From NCBI GenBank assembly GCA_963775825.1, contig CAVZKY010000043.1, positions 257,097 to 321,096 on the forward strand: a stretch of 64,000 nucleotides of DNA. Direction: 5' to 3'. Of this stretch, positions 54,271 through 63,639 are shown in pieces. Within the stretch, counting starts at the first letter, position 1; each line of letters begins with the position of its first letter. The position numbers and the translations under genes were made by a program. The stretch is from Bog-532 sp963775825 (GTDB taxonomy: Bacteria > Actinomycetota > Actinomycetes > Streptosporangiales > Streptosporangiaceae). The notes under the pieces were generated by a model that had not been told where the DNA came from, searched no databases, and saw only the letters and a program-made list of their open reading frames with translations.

Positions 54271-54981
54271 AATGAAGTTCCTGTTCGAGAACGAGCGTTT
54301 TCGCTTGAGGCGCTGGCCGCCGATGGTACGCGAACACGGCGGCGCTGACCTGGCGAGGTCTGGTGACCGCGAACGGCATGATGGGACGATGGCGCTGATA
54401 GCCCAGCAGCGTGGAAGGCACTGCGCCGAGCGGCTGTACGCGTGGCACGAGCGTCGCTGGGAGATCGCCTGCCCACGGCTCAGTGCCGGGATGCCTGCTG
54501 CGGGCGAGCGGATATTACCGCGGCGAGCCGACTTCTACGTGCGCGACGACCCTGCCTGCGACCGCCGAGAGTCGCGCTGCTGAGCCGAGCGAGTGCGCGG
54601 AACCTTCGCGACCGCCGCCGCGCTGCTGGACCACCCCGCCGAGCAGGTGGCGATCCCGTTCGAGGGGACATTGCTTCCGGGGTACCTGTTCCGCCCGGAC
54701 AACTCTGGCGAACCCCGCCCGACGCTGATCTACCACGGCGGATACGACTCGGTTCTGGAGGAGGCCTACTTCGCCGCCGCGGCTGGCGCGGTGCACCGCG
54801 GCTACAACTGCCTGACCTTCGACGGGCCCGGACAGGGCGCGGTGCTGCGCGACCAGCACCTGACCTTCCGCGCGGACTGGGACACAGTCGTCAGCGCGGC
54901 CGCCGACTACGCCATCAAGCGCCCCGAGGTGGACAGCGAACGCCTGGCCCTGATGGGGACCAGCTTCGGCGGATTCCTCGC
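54271..54981 (+). pseudogene. Alpha/beta hydrolase, copy B, truncated and frameshifted
   Basis: The family start MKFLFENERF is at 54271, but the next 80 codons are scrambled by several frameshifts before joining the intact stretch shared with copy A (54500-54981). Here the nucleophile motif LALMGTSFGGFLAARAAG is intact. The gene then ends abruptly near the convergent PspC gene, so the C-terminal acid-His part is lost. Confidence 0.8.
54500..54981 (+). repeat. Direct repeat of 53677-54148
   Basis: About 480 bp, nearly identical to 53677-54148 (first difference-rich part within 100 bp, then essentially exact), separated by about 350 bp. Begins GCGGGCGAGCGG in both. Confidence 0.9.
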
Positions 54982-55047
54982 CGCCCGCGCGGCCGGCGCC
55001 GGCCGGTGGCGGGTTGAAGATGGTCTGGAAAGCCGGTCATGTGCCCG

Positions 55048-55308
55048 TCAGCCTGACCGGGCGTCCTGCTTGTCGCTGACGATGTTCTCGTCGATCGGGC
55101 TCTCCTGGCCTTCGTCGGGGATGATGGCCCACGCGGCCAGGTAGGCCAGGACGCCTAGGCCGCTGGTGAGGACGGAGACGACGGCCCAGATCACCCGGAC
55201 CAGGGTCACGTCGACGCCAAAGTAGCCGGCGAGTCCCGCGCACACCCCGGCTAGCATCCGGCCGTCCCGGCTGCGCACCAGGACCTTGTTTCCGTTCGCG
55301 TCTGTCAT
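55048..55308 (-). CDS. PspC-domain membrane protein
   Basis: 86 residues. MTDANGNKVLVRSRDGRMLA, GVCAGLAGYFGVDVTLVRVI, AVVSVLTSGLGVLAYLAAWA IIPDEG, the PspC signature. AGGAG lies 9 nt before the ATG at 55308 but directly against the ATG at 55317, so 55308 is the start. Short hydrophilic C-terminus. Convergent with the hydrolase copy B and divergent from the HTH gene. Confidence 0.92.
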   Translation of the reverse strand: MTDANGNKVLVRSRDGRMLAGVCAGLAGYFGVDVTLVRVIWAVVSVLTSGLGVLAYLAAWAIIPDEGQESPIDENIVSDKQDARSG

Positions 55309-55401
55309 GTGGACCATCTCCTGCGGTGGCCCCGGGGTAGCTGGCCGCCGTCGGCGGCTGATCCCCGGTGCCTGGCCCCAGCCTAGAGCTGAACTATGAA
55401 A

Positions 55402-55416
55402 CTAGCAATAAATTTC
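55402..55416. promoter_or_regulatory. Operator-like site 1 upstream of the HTH gene
   Basis: CTAGCAATAAATTTC, repeated as a reverse complement with 14 of 15 matches at 55892-55906. It lies just upstream of the -10 TATTCT (55428-55433) of the HTH gene. Confidence 0.55.
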
Positions 55417-55440
55417 CGGAATTAGTGGTATTCTATCTGC

Positions 55441-55749
55441 ATGGTGAGCTGGAGTTTCCTGACCAGCCACCCCCGGGTGCTGCTGTGCATCGCCCGCGAA
55501 CCGGCGTGCGGCTGCGCGACATCGCGGCCAGCCTGGGCATCACCGAACGCAGCGCCCACGGCATCGTCAGCGATCTCGCCGGCGCCGGCTACCTCGTCAG
55601 GCGGAAAGACGGCCGGCGTAACCCGCTACCAGATCCAGGCCCACCTGCCGCTGCCCGGGGCCGGCCCCGGGGAACCCGCCATCGGCGAAGTCCTGGCCCT
55701 GCTCGCCGGCACACCACCCGGCCGGGTGCCGGACGGCCCGGACCAGTGA
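55441..55749 (+). pseudogene. Winged-helix regulator with two compensating frameshifts
   Basis: Start WSFLTSHPRVLLCIAREP, then in another frame VRLRDIAASLGITERSAHGI, VSDLAGAGYLVRRKDGRRN, then back in the first frame RYQIQAHLPLPGAGPGEPAI, GEVLALLAGT. This is a MarR-like winged helix. Frame changes near 55505 and 55615 restore the frame, so a 102-codon frame stays open but its middle is nonsense. A TATTCT -10 lies 7 nt before the ATG. Confidence 0.7.
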
Positions 55750-55891
55750 CGGGCCCCCGCCATACCTTCACGGTCGCCGGGGGTAGCGAGCCCTCCCTCC
55801 TGTTGCCCCCGGGGAAGGCCTTCAGGCGAGGCCCGGGGCATGGCTGAGGAAGCTCCACTCCGGCACAAGAAATAAGTGTCGCCTTATTCTA

Positions 55892-55906
55892 GAAATCTAT
55901 TGCTAG
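55892..55906. promoter_or_regulatory. Operator-like site 2 upstream of the epimerase gene
   Basis: GAAATCTATTGCTAG, the reverse complement of the site at 55402 with one mismatch, about 100 bp before the epimerase start. The shared sites suggest one regulator controls both genes. Confidence 0.55.
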
Positions 55907-56003
55907 ATCCTTGGAACTAACTAGCGCAGTATGGGACATAGACATCGAGACCCGGCCGTCGCCGGCCGCCGGGCCGCTCGAGGGCCAGCGAGAGGACCCG
56001 GTC

Positions 56004-56951
56004 ATGAGTGAGGATCGAATGCACGTCGTGTTCGGGACCGGCCAGGTCGGCAGCGCCCTGGCCGCGCACCTGGCCGGGCTGGGTGTCGCCGTCCGGGCGG
56101 TGTCCAGGCACCGGCCGCCCGCTCTGGCCGGCGTGGACTGGCGGGCCGCCGATGCCGCTGACCCCGAAGCGGCCGCCGACGCGGCCAAGGGCGCGGCGGT
56201 CATCTACCAGTGCCTGAACGCCCCGTATACCCAGTGGCCGGAACGGTTCCCGCCGCTGCAGCGGGGCGTGCTGGCCGCCGCCGAACGCACCGGCGCGCTG
56301 CTGGTGAGCCTGGAGAACCTGTACGGCTACGGCCCGACCGGGGGCAGGCCGATGACCGAGGACCTGCCGCTGGCCGCCACCACCGTCAAGGGCCGGGCCC
56401 GGGCGGCGATGACCGCCGAGCTGCTGGCCGCCGCCGCGGCGGGCCGGGTCCGCATCGCCATCGGCCGGGCCTCGGACTTCTTCGGCCCCGGCGTCGCCCA
56501 GGGCTCCACGCTGGGCGAGCGGGTCTTCGGCAACGCCCTGGCCGGCCGCCGCGCCGACTTCATCGGCAACCCCGCCCTGCCCCACACCTACAGCTACGTC
56601 CCCGACATCGCCACCGGCCTGGCCACCCTGGGCACCGACGCCCGCGCGGCCGGCCAGGTGTGGCACCTGCCCGGCCCGCCGACCGTCACCACCCGGGCAC
56701 TGCTGGACCTGGTGGCCGGCCAGGTCGGGCATCCCGTCGCCGTCCGGTCGGTACCCAAGCTGGCCCTGCGCGCCCTGGGGCTGGTCAACCCGACGATACG
56801 GGAACTGGCCGAGATGTCCTACCAGTTCGACCAGCCCTTCGTCCTGGACACCAGCAAGTACGAGTCGGTGTTCGGGGCGGCCGGCACCCCGCTGGCCGCC
56901 GCCATCGCCGCGACCGTGGCCTGGTACCGGACCCGGACCAGCACGCCATGA
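56004..56951 (+). CDS. NAD(P)-dependent epimerase/dehydratase-like (SDR-a) protein
   Basis: 315 residues. Rossmann start HVVFGTGQVGSALAAHLAGL with GxGxxG, then VIYQCLNAPYTQWPERFPPL, ALLVSLENLYGYGPTGGRPM with Tyr in the catalytic area, ATTVKGRARAAM (Lys), IAIGRASDFFGPGVAQGSTL and TYSYVPDIATGLATLGT. An extended atypical SDR of the NAD-dependent epimerase family. GAGAGG stands 8 nt before the ATG at 56004; the frame opens at 55911. Probably co-regulated with the HTH gene and perhaps co-transcribed with the cupin. Confidence 0.9.
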   Translation: MSEDRMHVVFGTGQVGSALAAHLAGLGVAVRAVSRHRPPALAGVDWRAADAADPEAAADAAKGAAVIYQCLNAPYTQWPERFPPLQRGVLAAAERTGALLVSLENLYGYGPTGGRPMTEDLPLAATTVKGRARAAMTAELLAAAAAGRVRIAIGRASDFFGPGVAQGSTLGERVFGNALAGRRADFIGNPALPHTYSYVPDIATGLATLGTDARAAGQVWHLPGPPTVTTRALLDLVAGQVGHPVAVRSVPKLALRALGLVNPTIRELAEMSYQFDQPFVLDTSKYESVFGAAGTPLAAAIAATVAWYRTRTSTP

Positions 56952-57084
56952 CCACTAAATCGGAGGCGGGAAACGCCACGACAACTCCATTGATCACCTG
57001 CTGGGCACCGCGGCGGCCGGCTTCCACGACCTCGCGAGCCTGCGGCCCGCCCGCCTGCCCGGCCCGGCTCAGCACCAAGGCCCG

Positions 57085-57678
57085 ATGATCATGCCCCCGG
57101 CTGACAGCCCCGCGACCGGCTTCCGGCCCTTCTTCAACCCCGCCACCGGCGAGTGGATCACCTACACCGCCACCGCCGAAGACAACCACGGGCAGCTGGT
57201 CCGCTTCAGCTGGCGTAGCGTGCCCGGCGGCGTGCTCACCGAGCACGTCCACCCCCACCAGGAAGAACGCTTCACCATCCTGGCCGGCCAAGCCCGCTTC
57301 ACCCTGGCCGGTGAGGAGCTCGTGGCCGGAGCGGGCGAAACGGTCGTCGTGCCCGCCGGCGTCCCGCATTCTGAGGGAAACCCCGGACCAGCCGAGATCG
57401 AGGGCATCGTCGAGCTGCGCCCGGCGCTGCGCACCAAGGAGTGGCACGAGGCCCTCGCCGGCCTGGTCGCCGACGGCAAGACCACGCCCAGAGGGGCGCC
57501 GCGCAACCCGCTCCAGCTCGGCGCCACCTTCTGGTACTTCCGGCACGAAAGCCGGATCACCTCACCGCCCGTCTGGGCGCAGAACCTCATGCTCCCGCCG
57601 CTGTGGGCGCTGGCCAAGGCCTTCCGCGTCCGCCCCTACTATGACCGCTGGGACAGCCGGACCCGGGCAACTGGCTGA
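57085..57678 (+). CDS. Cupin-domain protein
   Basis: 197 residues. Cupin motif 1 VLTEHVHPHQEERFTILAGQ with three metal-ligand positions (His, His, Glu), motif 2 VVVPAGVPHSEGNPGPAEIE with the His, then a C-terminal helical extension ending in FRVRPYYDRWDS. Such two-part proteins are found with sugar or polyketide enzymes. About 130 bp after the epimerase. The 5' stretch 56952-57084 has coding-like character in the same frame, so the start could be further upstream. Confidence 0.88.
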   Translation: MIMPPADSPATGFRPFFNPATGEWITYTATAEDNHGQLVRFSWRSVPGGVLTEHVHPHQEERFTILAGQARFTLAGEELVAGAGETVVVPAGVPHSEGNPGPAEIEGIVELRPALRTKEWHEALAGLVADGKTTPRGAPRNPLQLGATFWYFRHESRITSPPVWAQNLMLPPLWALAKAFRVRPYYDRWDSRTRATG

Positions 57679-57787
57679 AGCCACCCAGAGTTAGCTTCCA
57701 CATGATCGGCGGCGGTGACCCCAGTGACGCCCCACGCCCCTGCTGACGCGGTGACGATCAAACAGGCCAAGCGGCGACCGCAGGCCC

Positions 57788-58938
57788 TAACGATCTTAGG
57801 ATGTTCCGCGTGAGGTAGGGGGTGCTGGCCAGGAATCCGTCGAGGAGGCTGGGCCGGTACTGCATCCGCTTGAGCCGTGTCCTGACCAGCGCGGTGAGCT
57901 GGGCGATGTTGCGTTTGGCCAGGTTGGCCAGCGATCGTTTGAGGTGTGACCAGACCAGTTCCACCGGGTTCAGCTCGTGGGCGTACGGCGGCAGCTGGAC
58001 GACGGTCAGCCAGGCCCGGGCCGCGATCAGTTCGGTCATGGCGGCACTGACGTGGGTGTTCAGGTTGTCCCAGATGACCACCAGCGGGCCGCCGAGCTGC
58101 TGGTGGGCGGCGTCCAGGAGCCGGGCATAATCGGTCTCGGTGAAGCCTTTGCGCCGGTCCTTGCCGCCGGGGCGGCTGCGGTGGACCCGGTAGATCAGCC
58201 GGGGCCGGCATCCCGGGCTTGACGGCGATCAGCGCCGCCAGGGACACGCGCGTGTTGTGCCCGCCGGTCACCGTCACCACCGGAGTGCTGGCCGCGCCGG
58301 CCCCAGGTACGGCCCTTCGGCGGCCTTAACCCCTGGCCTGATTCGTCCTCGAAGATCAGCCAGGCGCCCAGGTCCGCCGCTGTTTTTTACCACCGGCCAC
58401 GTCTCCTCCCGCCACGCGGTGATCCGCGCCTCGTCCCGCTCGGCGGCCTGGCGGGCGGGGACCTGCACGCTCCAGCCGATCCGGTGCAGCAGCAGGTCCG
58501 CCCCGGCCAGCGTGTAGTCCACCTTGAACCGGCCGCGGATCACTTCGGTGATCCGCGCCAGCGTCCAGCACTGATCCTCATCCCAGCCCGATGCGGCCGG
58601 GCCGGCGTCCAGCACCGTCTCCAGCTCACGCACCTGGAACGAGGTGAACTTGCACTTCGCCCCGCCCGCGCCCCGCGACGCCAGCGCCGCCCGGCCGCCA
58701 GCAGCCAGCGCCCGCCGCCACCGGTTCACCGACATCCGCGACACCCGGAAATGCCGGGCCACCTCCCGGTCGCTGGCCCCGGACTGCGATTAACCGCGCG
58801 GCCTCCAGCCGCACCTGCTCACGACGGGCCCGCTCACCGGCGTCCAGCCCGCCACCATCGGGATACCTCATGCCACTGAGATACCGCAGGAGATGTGGCG
58901 TCAGCCGAACCCGTAACCCCCGCCATTAAAGATCGTTA
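57788..58938 (-). mobile_element. IS630-family insertion sequence, decayed
   Basis: Flanked by TA dinucleotides (57788-57789 and 58937-58938) with short inverted ends ACGATCTT. The transposase is split over frames: N-terminal HTH (ARHFRVSRMSVNRWRRALAA), WTLARITEVIRGRFKVDYTL, first acidic WLIFEDESGQ, then VIWDNLNTHVSAAMTELIAA (second Asp) and PPYAHELNPVELVWSHLKRS (Glu). All catalytic acids survive but at least three frameshifts separate them, so it is inactive in cis. Confidence 0.85.
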
Positions 58939-59427
58939 ACGCGCCAGATCAGGCTGATCTGTGCCCGGCGCGGCGCTAACGCCTGACAGCGAAAAGGCGC
59001 AAATATCCGGCGATAAGGTCGCTGGCTTAGCGGAAGGGCAGTTACGTATGGTGACATCTGCTGGTCGCGACCGTCGCGCGAGATCCGCCGTTCTGGATGG
59101 AAGAGCCGATGAGGCTTCCTGATTGGCCGGGCGCACCGATGGATCATTCTGGGCCTGCTTTGCATTGCAGGGCATGCTGGCGATGTCGGCCCGCTGCAGT
59201 CCGCGCGGGCCTGCGTTCGGCGGTCATGGGTCGGCTAGTCAGGCTGCGCATCGGCCAGTTCATGGACGGCCGGAGATCCCGGGCTTGCCGGAGCGCGGGT
59301 CAGGCCCATCACCCGTTGGGGGTGAGGTAGCGGCGGCCGCTCATGGGGTGGGATGACACTGGTTGGTTTGTCGGTGCCTGGCGGGGACAGGCACGCCCGA
59401 AACGTCCTCAGGCGAGTGGAGGCTGGT
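58939..59427. other. Intergenic stretch, no gene supported
   Basis: About 490 bp between the IS630 remnant and the phosphoesterase gene. Frames show no recognisable protein. A GTGGAGG at 59416-59422 is the ribosome binding site of the next gene. Confidence 0.45.
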
Positions 59428-61017
59428 ATGCCTGGCTCAGCTACCCGCGCCAATGCGCTCGATCATGTGGTGGTGGTGCTGTTTGAGAACCGGTCCCTGG
59501 ACAACGTGCTGGGCTGCCTCTACGGGCCGGGAGATGGCAAGGCCTTCGAGGGCGTCATCGGGAAGGAGCTGAGCAACCCGATCCCCGGATGGGCGGAGCA
59601 CGGCGCCGGCCGCAAGGTGGTGCCCTACGGCGTTACTACCGACATGGATTCCCCTAACCCGGACTCGGGTGAGGAGTGGTATCACACCAACACGCAGCTG
59701 TTCGGCGCGATCGATGACCACAACCGGTTCAAGATCGGCGAGGGCGTGACCGCGCCGTGGAACGCGCCGCAGCCAGGTGCGGTTCCGGCCATGGATGGGT
59801 TCGTCGCCGACTACATCAGCACGTTCACCGGCGAAGTCGGGCGGCAGCCGACCTATGAGGAGTACGCCCAGATCATGACCGGGTACACCCCGCAGCAGCT
59901 GCCGGTGCTGAGCGGCATCGCGCGTGAGTTCGGGGTGTTTGACCACTGGTTTTCCGAGGTGCCGTCGCAGACGTTCATGAACCGGTCGTTCTGGACGGCG
60001 GCGACGTCGTCGGGGCTGGTCGTGAACAGCCCGGTGAGAAAGTGGTTCACCGACAACGACGCGGAGACGATCTTCGAGCGGCTGGAGCAGCACGGCAGGA
60101 CCTGGAAGGTCTACGTGATGGAGCCGATGTGCCTGTCGTTCACCGGCATCATCCACTATCCCCGGCTGAAGGACCGGCTGGCGACGCATTTCGTGCGGTT
60201 TTCGGAGTTCGAGAAGGACGCCGCGGCCGGGACCCTGCCCGATTTCTCGCTGATCGAGCCGGACATGATCGCGGGTCACGGCGACTACCACCCGGCGTTC
60301 GGCCGGTCATTTTTCGGCGGCAACGTCGATATCGGGCTGGACCCGTCGTCGGCAATGCTGGGCGGCGAGGCGTTCCTGGAGCGGGTCTTCAACGCCTACC
60401 GGTCCGCCACCACAGAGCCGGGCACCAACGTCTGGAACACCACCTTGCTGATCGGGTGGGACGAGCCAGGCGGAACCTACGACCACGTGCCCCCCGGACC
60501 GGTCCCGCCGCCCGATCCGGCCGCACCGGCGGGTGAGTTCGGCTTCACGTTCGACCGTTCCGGCTACCGCGTCCCCGCCATTGTCGTGTCGCCATGGGTC
60601 GAGCCGGGCTCGGTGTACAACGAGGAGTACCGGCACACCTCGCTGATCGCGACGCTGCGCAAGGCCTGGGACCTCGGCGCGCCGTTCACCCAGCGCGACG
60701 CCTCGGCGCGCACCTTCGACCACGTGTTCACCCGCGGCACACCGCGCGACCCGCAGACCTGGGCCACCGCCACGGCCCAGCCCCTGCCTGCATGGGCGAT
60801 TGACTACCAGACCATGGGCCAGGCCCTCGGCTACCTGGGCAAGGACGTCGCACCCGGCATCATCGAGCACGCCAGGCAGATGGGGGTCAAACTCCCCCCG
60901 CAACTCGACGACCTCTCCGTCGGACTCACGCCCCAGCTCATCGTCGAAGTCATCAGGGACGTCGCCTTCCACTACTTCCCCCAACTAGCGCCCGGTGGCG
61001 CAGGCGATAGCCACTGA
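59428..61017 (+). CDS. Phospholipase C / acid phosphatase-like phosphoesterase
   Basis: 529 residues of the phosphoesterase (PLC_N) family: DHVVVVLFENRSLDNVLGCL, WFSEVPSQTFMNRSFWTAAT, FSLIEPDMIAGHGDYHPAF, LLIGWDEPGGTYDHVPPGPV and FDRSGYRVPAIVVSPWVEPG with metal-ligand Glu/Asp/His residues. I chose ATG 59428 because GGAGG is 5 nt upstream and homology starts there. Unlike secreted PLCs, no signal peptide or Tat motif is present, so a cytoplasmic enzyme is implied. Monocistronic. Confidence 0.93.
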   Translation: MPGSATRANALDHVVVVLFENRSLDNVLGCLYGPGDGKAFEGVIGKELSNPIPGWAEHGAGRKVVPYGVTTDMDSPNPDSGEEWYHTNTQLFGAIDDHNRFKIGEGVTAPWNAPQPGAVPAMDGFVADYISTFTGEVGRQPTYEEYAQIMTGYTPQQLPVLSGIAREFGVFDHWFSEVPSQTFMNRSFWTAATSSGLVVNSPVRKWFTDNDAETIFERLEQHGRTWKVYVMEPMCLSFTGIIHYPRLKDRLATHFVRFSEFEKDAAAGTLPDFSLIEPDMIAGHGDYHPAFGRSFFGGNVDIGLDPSSAMLGGEAFLERVFNAYRSATTEPGTNVWNTTLLIGWDEPGGTYDHVPPGPVPPPDPAAPAGEFGFTFDRSGYRVPAIVVSPWVEPGSVYNEEYRHTSLIATLRKAWDLGAPFTQRDASARTFDHVFTRGTPRDPQTWATATAQPLPAWAIDYQTMGQALGYLGKDVAPGIIEHARQMGVKLPPQLDDLSVGLTPQLIVEVIRDVAFHYFPQLAPGGAGDSH

Positions 61018-61167
61018 GCCAACATCGCACCGGTGTGTTCTCCCTCCAGCTCTTGCCTCGTCGCCGCATCATGGAGTGCGATGCGCGAAGCCGGCCCGCC
61101 TCGAATGAATGATCTGTACTCATCAAGAGCAGAGAACTAAAGACCCAGCCGTAGCAAATATTCGGCA

Positions 61168-61434
61168 GGGAGAGTGTGGATAGTTGCTTCTGGCGCGGCT
61201 TCCCCGAGGTGTGACTCGGTGGAGGGCTAGGGTCAGGGGCACTGGGTCCCGGCCTGACCTCCGATTCGGCTGACGCCGCTTCGTGCTGTCCTGCGAGACG
61301 ATCTGTCGGCCGGGCCCAGGTTCTGGCACCCACCGGCGCTGCCGGTCTGATCTGCCCGTCCTGTGGAAGAGGCCGGGGTTTCACAGGTCCGACGGCCAGC
61401 GGGTGCGTGCCACCCCTTCAACCTGAGAAGAGGG
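61168..61434 (+). ncRNA. Candidate IS110 bridge RNA region
   Basis: About 267 non-coding bp between the left repeat and the transposase ATG. IS110 elements related to IS621 transcribe a structured guide RNA from exactly this place. I can see GC-rich complementary segments but have not derived a full fold or the target- and donor-binding loops. Inference from family knowledge. Confidence 0.45.
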
Positions 61435-62479
61435 ATGGCATTGACCATTCTAGAGACACCCGCCATCACCGGCGGCGTGGACACCCACGCGGACGTGCAC
61501 GTCGCCGCTGCGCTCGATCCCATCGGGGGGCTGCTGGGCGTCCGGGAGTTCCCGGTCAGCCCGGCCGGCTACGCCGGCCTGCTCGGCTGGCTGGGCGGGT
61601 TCGGGACTGTCTGCCTGGTCGGGATCGAAGGGACCGGCAGTTACGGCGCGGGCCTGTCCCGGCATGTGACAGCCGCTGGTGTCCGGGTCGTCGAGGCCGG
61701 CCCGCTCCGACCGCCAGGACCGCCGTCGGCAGGGCAAGTCCGACCCGCTGGACGCCGTCAGCGCTGCCCGCGCCGCCCAGTCCGGCCGGGCCCGCGGCGC
61801 GCCGAAGGGCCGGGACGGCACCGTTGAGGCGATCCGTGCCCTGATGGTCGCCAAGCGCAGCGCCGTAGGAGAGCGCACGCGGACGATCAACCAGGCCAGG
61901 GCGCTGGTCCTGACCGGGCCTGATGGCCTGCGGGCGCGGTTCGCCAAGCACACCGCGGCTGCCCTGGTGGCCGGGACGGCGTCGCTGCGGCCGCGGCCAG
62001 GCGACGTGGTCGGCTACGCCACCCGCGTCGCGCTGCGGGAGCTGGGACGGCGCGCGGAGTTCCTCGACGCCCAGCTCGAGCGCCTCGACGAGCTCATCGT
62101 CCCCCTCGTCACCGCGCACGCCCCCGGCCTGCTCGCGCTCTACGGGATCGGCCCCAACACCGCGGCGCTGCTGCTCATCGCGGCGGGAGACCATCCCGAA
62201 CGGCTGGGCAATGAGGCTGCCTGGGCACACCTGTGCGCCGCCGCCCCCATCCCCGCATCGTCAGGGAAAGTAACCCGCTACCGGCTCAACCCCGGCGGCG
62301 ACCGCCAGGCCAACCATGCCCTGTGGCGGATCGTGTTCACCCGCATGGGCTCGGACCCGGCCACCCGCGCCTATGTCGAACGCCGCACGAAAGAAGGAAA
62401 GTCCAAGGCCGAGATCATCCGCTGCCTGAAGCGTTACGTCGCCCGCGAGGTATATCCGCACCTGCGCGCAGTCGGCTGA
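61435..62479 (+). pseudogene. IS110-family transposase, one frameshift
   Basis: MALTILETPAITGGVDTHAD with the first RuvC-like acids, VGIEGTGSYGAGLSRHVTAA with Glu, then a frame change near 61690 to RQGKSDPLDAVSAARAAQSG with the later Asp pair, a coiled-coil linker, and the C-terminal Tnp_20 domain LLALYGIGPNTAALLLIAAG, AHLCAAAPIPASSGKVTRYR with the Ser, and NPGGDRQANHALWRIVFTRM. DEDD and Ser residues are all present, so one indel correction would restore a full transposase of about 345 residues. Confidence 0.88.
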
Positions 62480-62489
62480 CGCCAAATAC

Positions 62490-62563
62490 CCGGGGACGGC
62501 CTGACCCAATATTCGGCTGCCGCGAACCTGCTGGCCTTTGAACGATTCGTCGGCCGTCCCCGG
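62490..62563. repeat. 12-bp inverted repeat spanning the IS110 right end
   Basis: CCGGGGACGGCC (62490-62501) and GGCCGTCCCCGG (62552-62563) are perfect complements, with the right AATATTCGGC between them. It may be a hairpin recognised as a preferred IS target, or a terminator. Confidence 0.65.
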
Positions 62564-63024
62564 CCCTATTCTCTCTGACCTGCTGGGCGTGACCTAATAA
62601 GAGCTTGCGCCCCGCTCGGGCGCCCATCCCTGTCTTGTCCGCCACCCAGCAATAACCCGGTCAGAACACCGTCCCGCACCCCAGAATTGCGGCCACCGAA
62701 ACGTCATCCGACCCCTTGACAAACATAAGAGCATCGATCCGGCGCTGGAGCAGGACACCTGCTGGGTAACGTTCCGTGGTTGGCGCCGGTTCTACTTCAC
62801 GATCCGCATCCCGCCTCGATATGCGTGCGGCCACCTCTTTGGCGCGTCCAGCCGGCGGCGCTCAGATTCAGGCAATCCGTCCGGGAAGCCTCCGGGGCCG
62901 GTAGCTACTGGCGGGAGCGCCGTGCGTGGCGGGCGACGCCGAAGATGTCGCCTTGCCTCCGCTTTGATCCGGTCTCGTGCAGCGCGGCGAGAACCCCAAT
63001 CGCGGTGTGCGGGGGCTGCGGCGC
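62564..63024. other. Intergenic stretch, no gene supported
   Basis: A TTGACA at 62716-62721 lacks a matching -10. No coding signal found in about 460 bp. Confidence 0.45.
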
Positions 63025-63417
63025 TCAGCGCTGCTCGACCACCATCAGCGAGTGGCCGGTGGGATCCCGCAACCAGAACATCGGCGGCACCGGGTCGCCC
63101 ATCCGCGACACCTCCGCGTCAACATCCAGCCCGCGGGACTGCAAAGCGGCGTGAGTGGCATCGATGTCGCCGGTGGTCAGCGTGATCCCGGTCTCCACCG
63201 GCCTGACCTCGGTCCCGGGCCGCGGCGGTGCCAGCGCGATCCCCGCCGTCCCCTCCGGGGGGTAGACCTCCACCCAGCGGTAGCCACCGCCAAACGGCGT
63301 GTCGGTGCGCTTTTCGAAGCCGATCGACTCGTAGAACTCGATCGCCTTGTCCTGGTCGGGCGTCGGAACACACACCAGGCTGATCTGGCGGATCCCGGTC
63401 GTTGCTGTGCTAGTCAT
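63025..63417 (-). CDS. VOC-family protein
   Basis: 130 residues: IRQISLVCVPTPDQDKAIEF, YESIGFEKRTDTPFGGGYRW, VEVYPPEGTAGIALAPPRPG, TGITLTTGDIDATHAALQSR and MFWLRDPTGHSLMVVEQR, a complete glyoxalase / dioxygenase-fold protein with the closing Asp-Pro-x-Gly-His. GGAGG stands 6 nt before the ATG at 63417, which decides the start over 63447. Substrate unknown. Confidence 0.92.
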   Translation of the reverse strand: MTSTATTGIRQISLVCVPTPDQDKAIEFYESIGFEKRTDTPFGGGYRWVEVYPPEGTAGIALAPPRPGTEVRPVETGITLTTGDIDATHAALQSRGLDVDAEVSRMGDPVPPMFWLRDPTGHSLMVVEQR

Positions 63418-63639
63418 CCTGCACCTCCGCAGTTGTGGTTGCTGCACCTACGACCGATTCGAGCGGGGAAACTCATCGGCCCGTCCCGGTGCCGCGTCAC
63501 ACGCGGTCACAGGCGACACAGTTCGCTAAAGCGCCGTAGCCGCCGATCTGCACGGACGGTGACTCCGCGGCGATCACCAGTCGAGGTGCACCGATCGGGT
63601 TGTTCTGCTCGAATGAGTTTCCGCGAGGGTAGCCCAAAC

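Larger units (their letters stand above)
61158..62517 (+). mobile_element. IS110-family element
   Basis: The transposase gene (61435-62479) is enclosed by the 10-bp direct repeat AATATTCGGC at 61158-61167 and 62508-62517. IS110 elements lack inverted ends and insert by recombination at a short core, so the repeat is a candidate boundary. The long 5' non-coding part (about 270 bp) is where this family encodes its bridge RNA. Confidence 0.65.
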
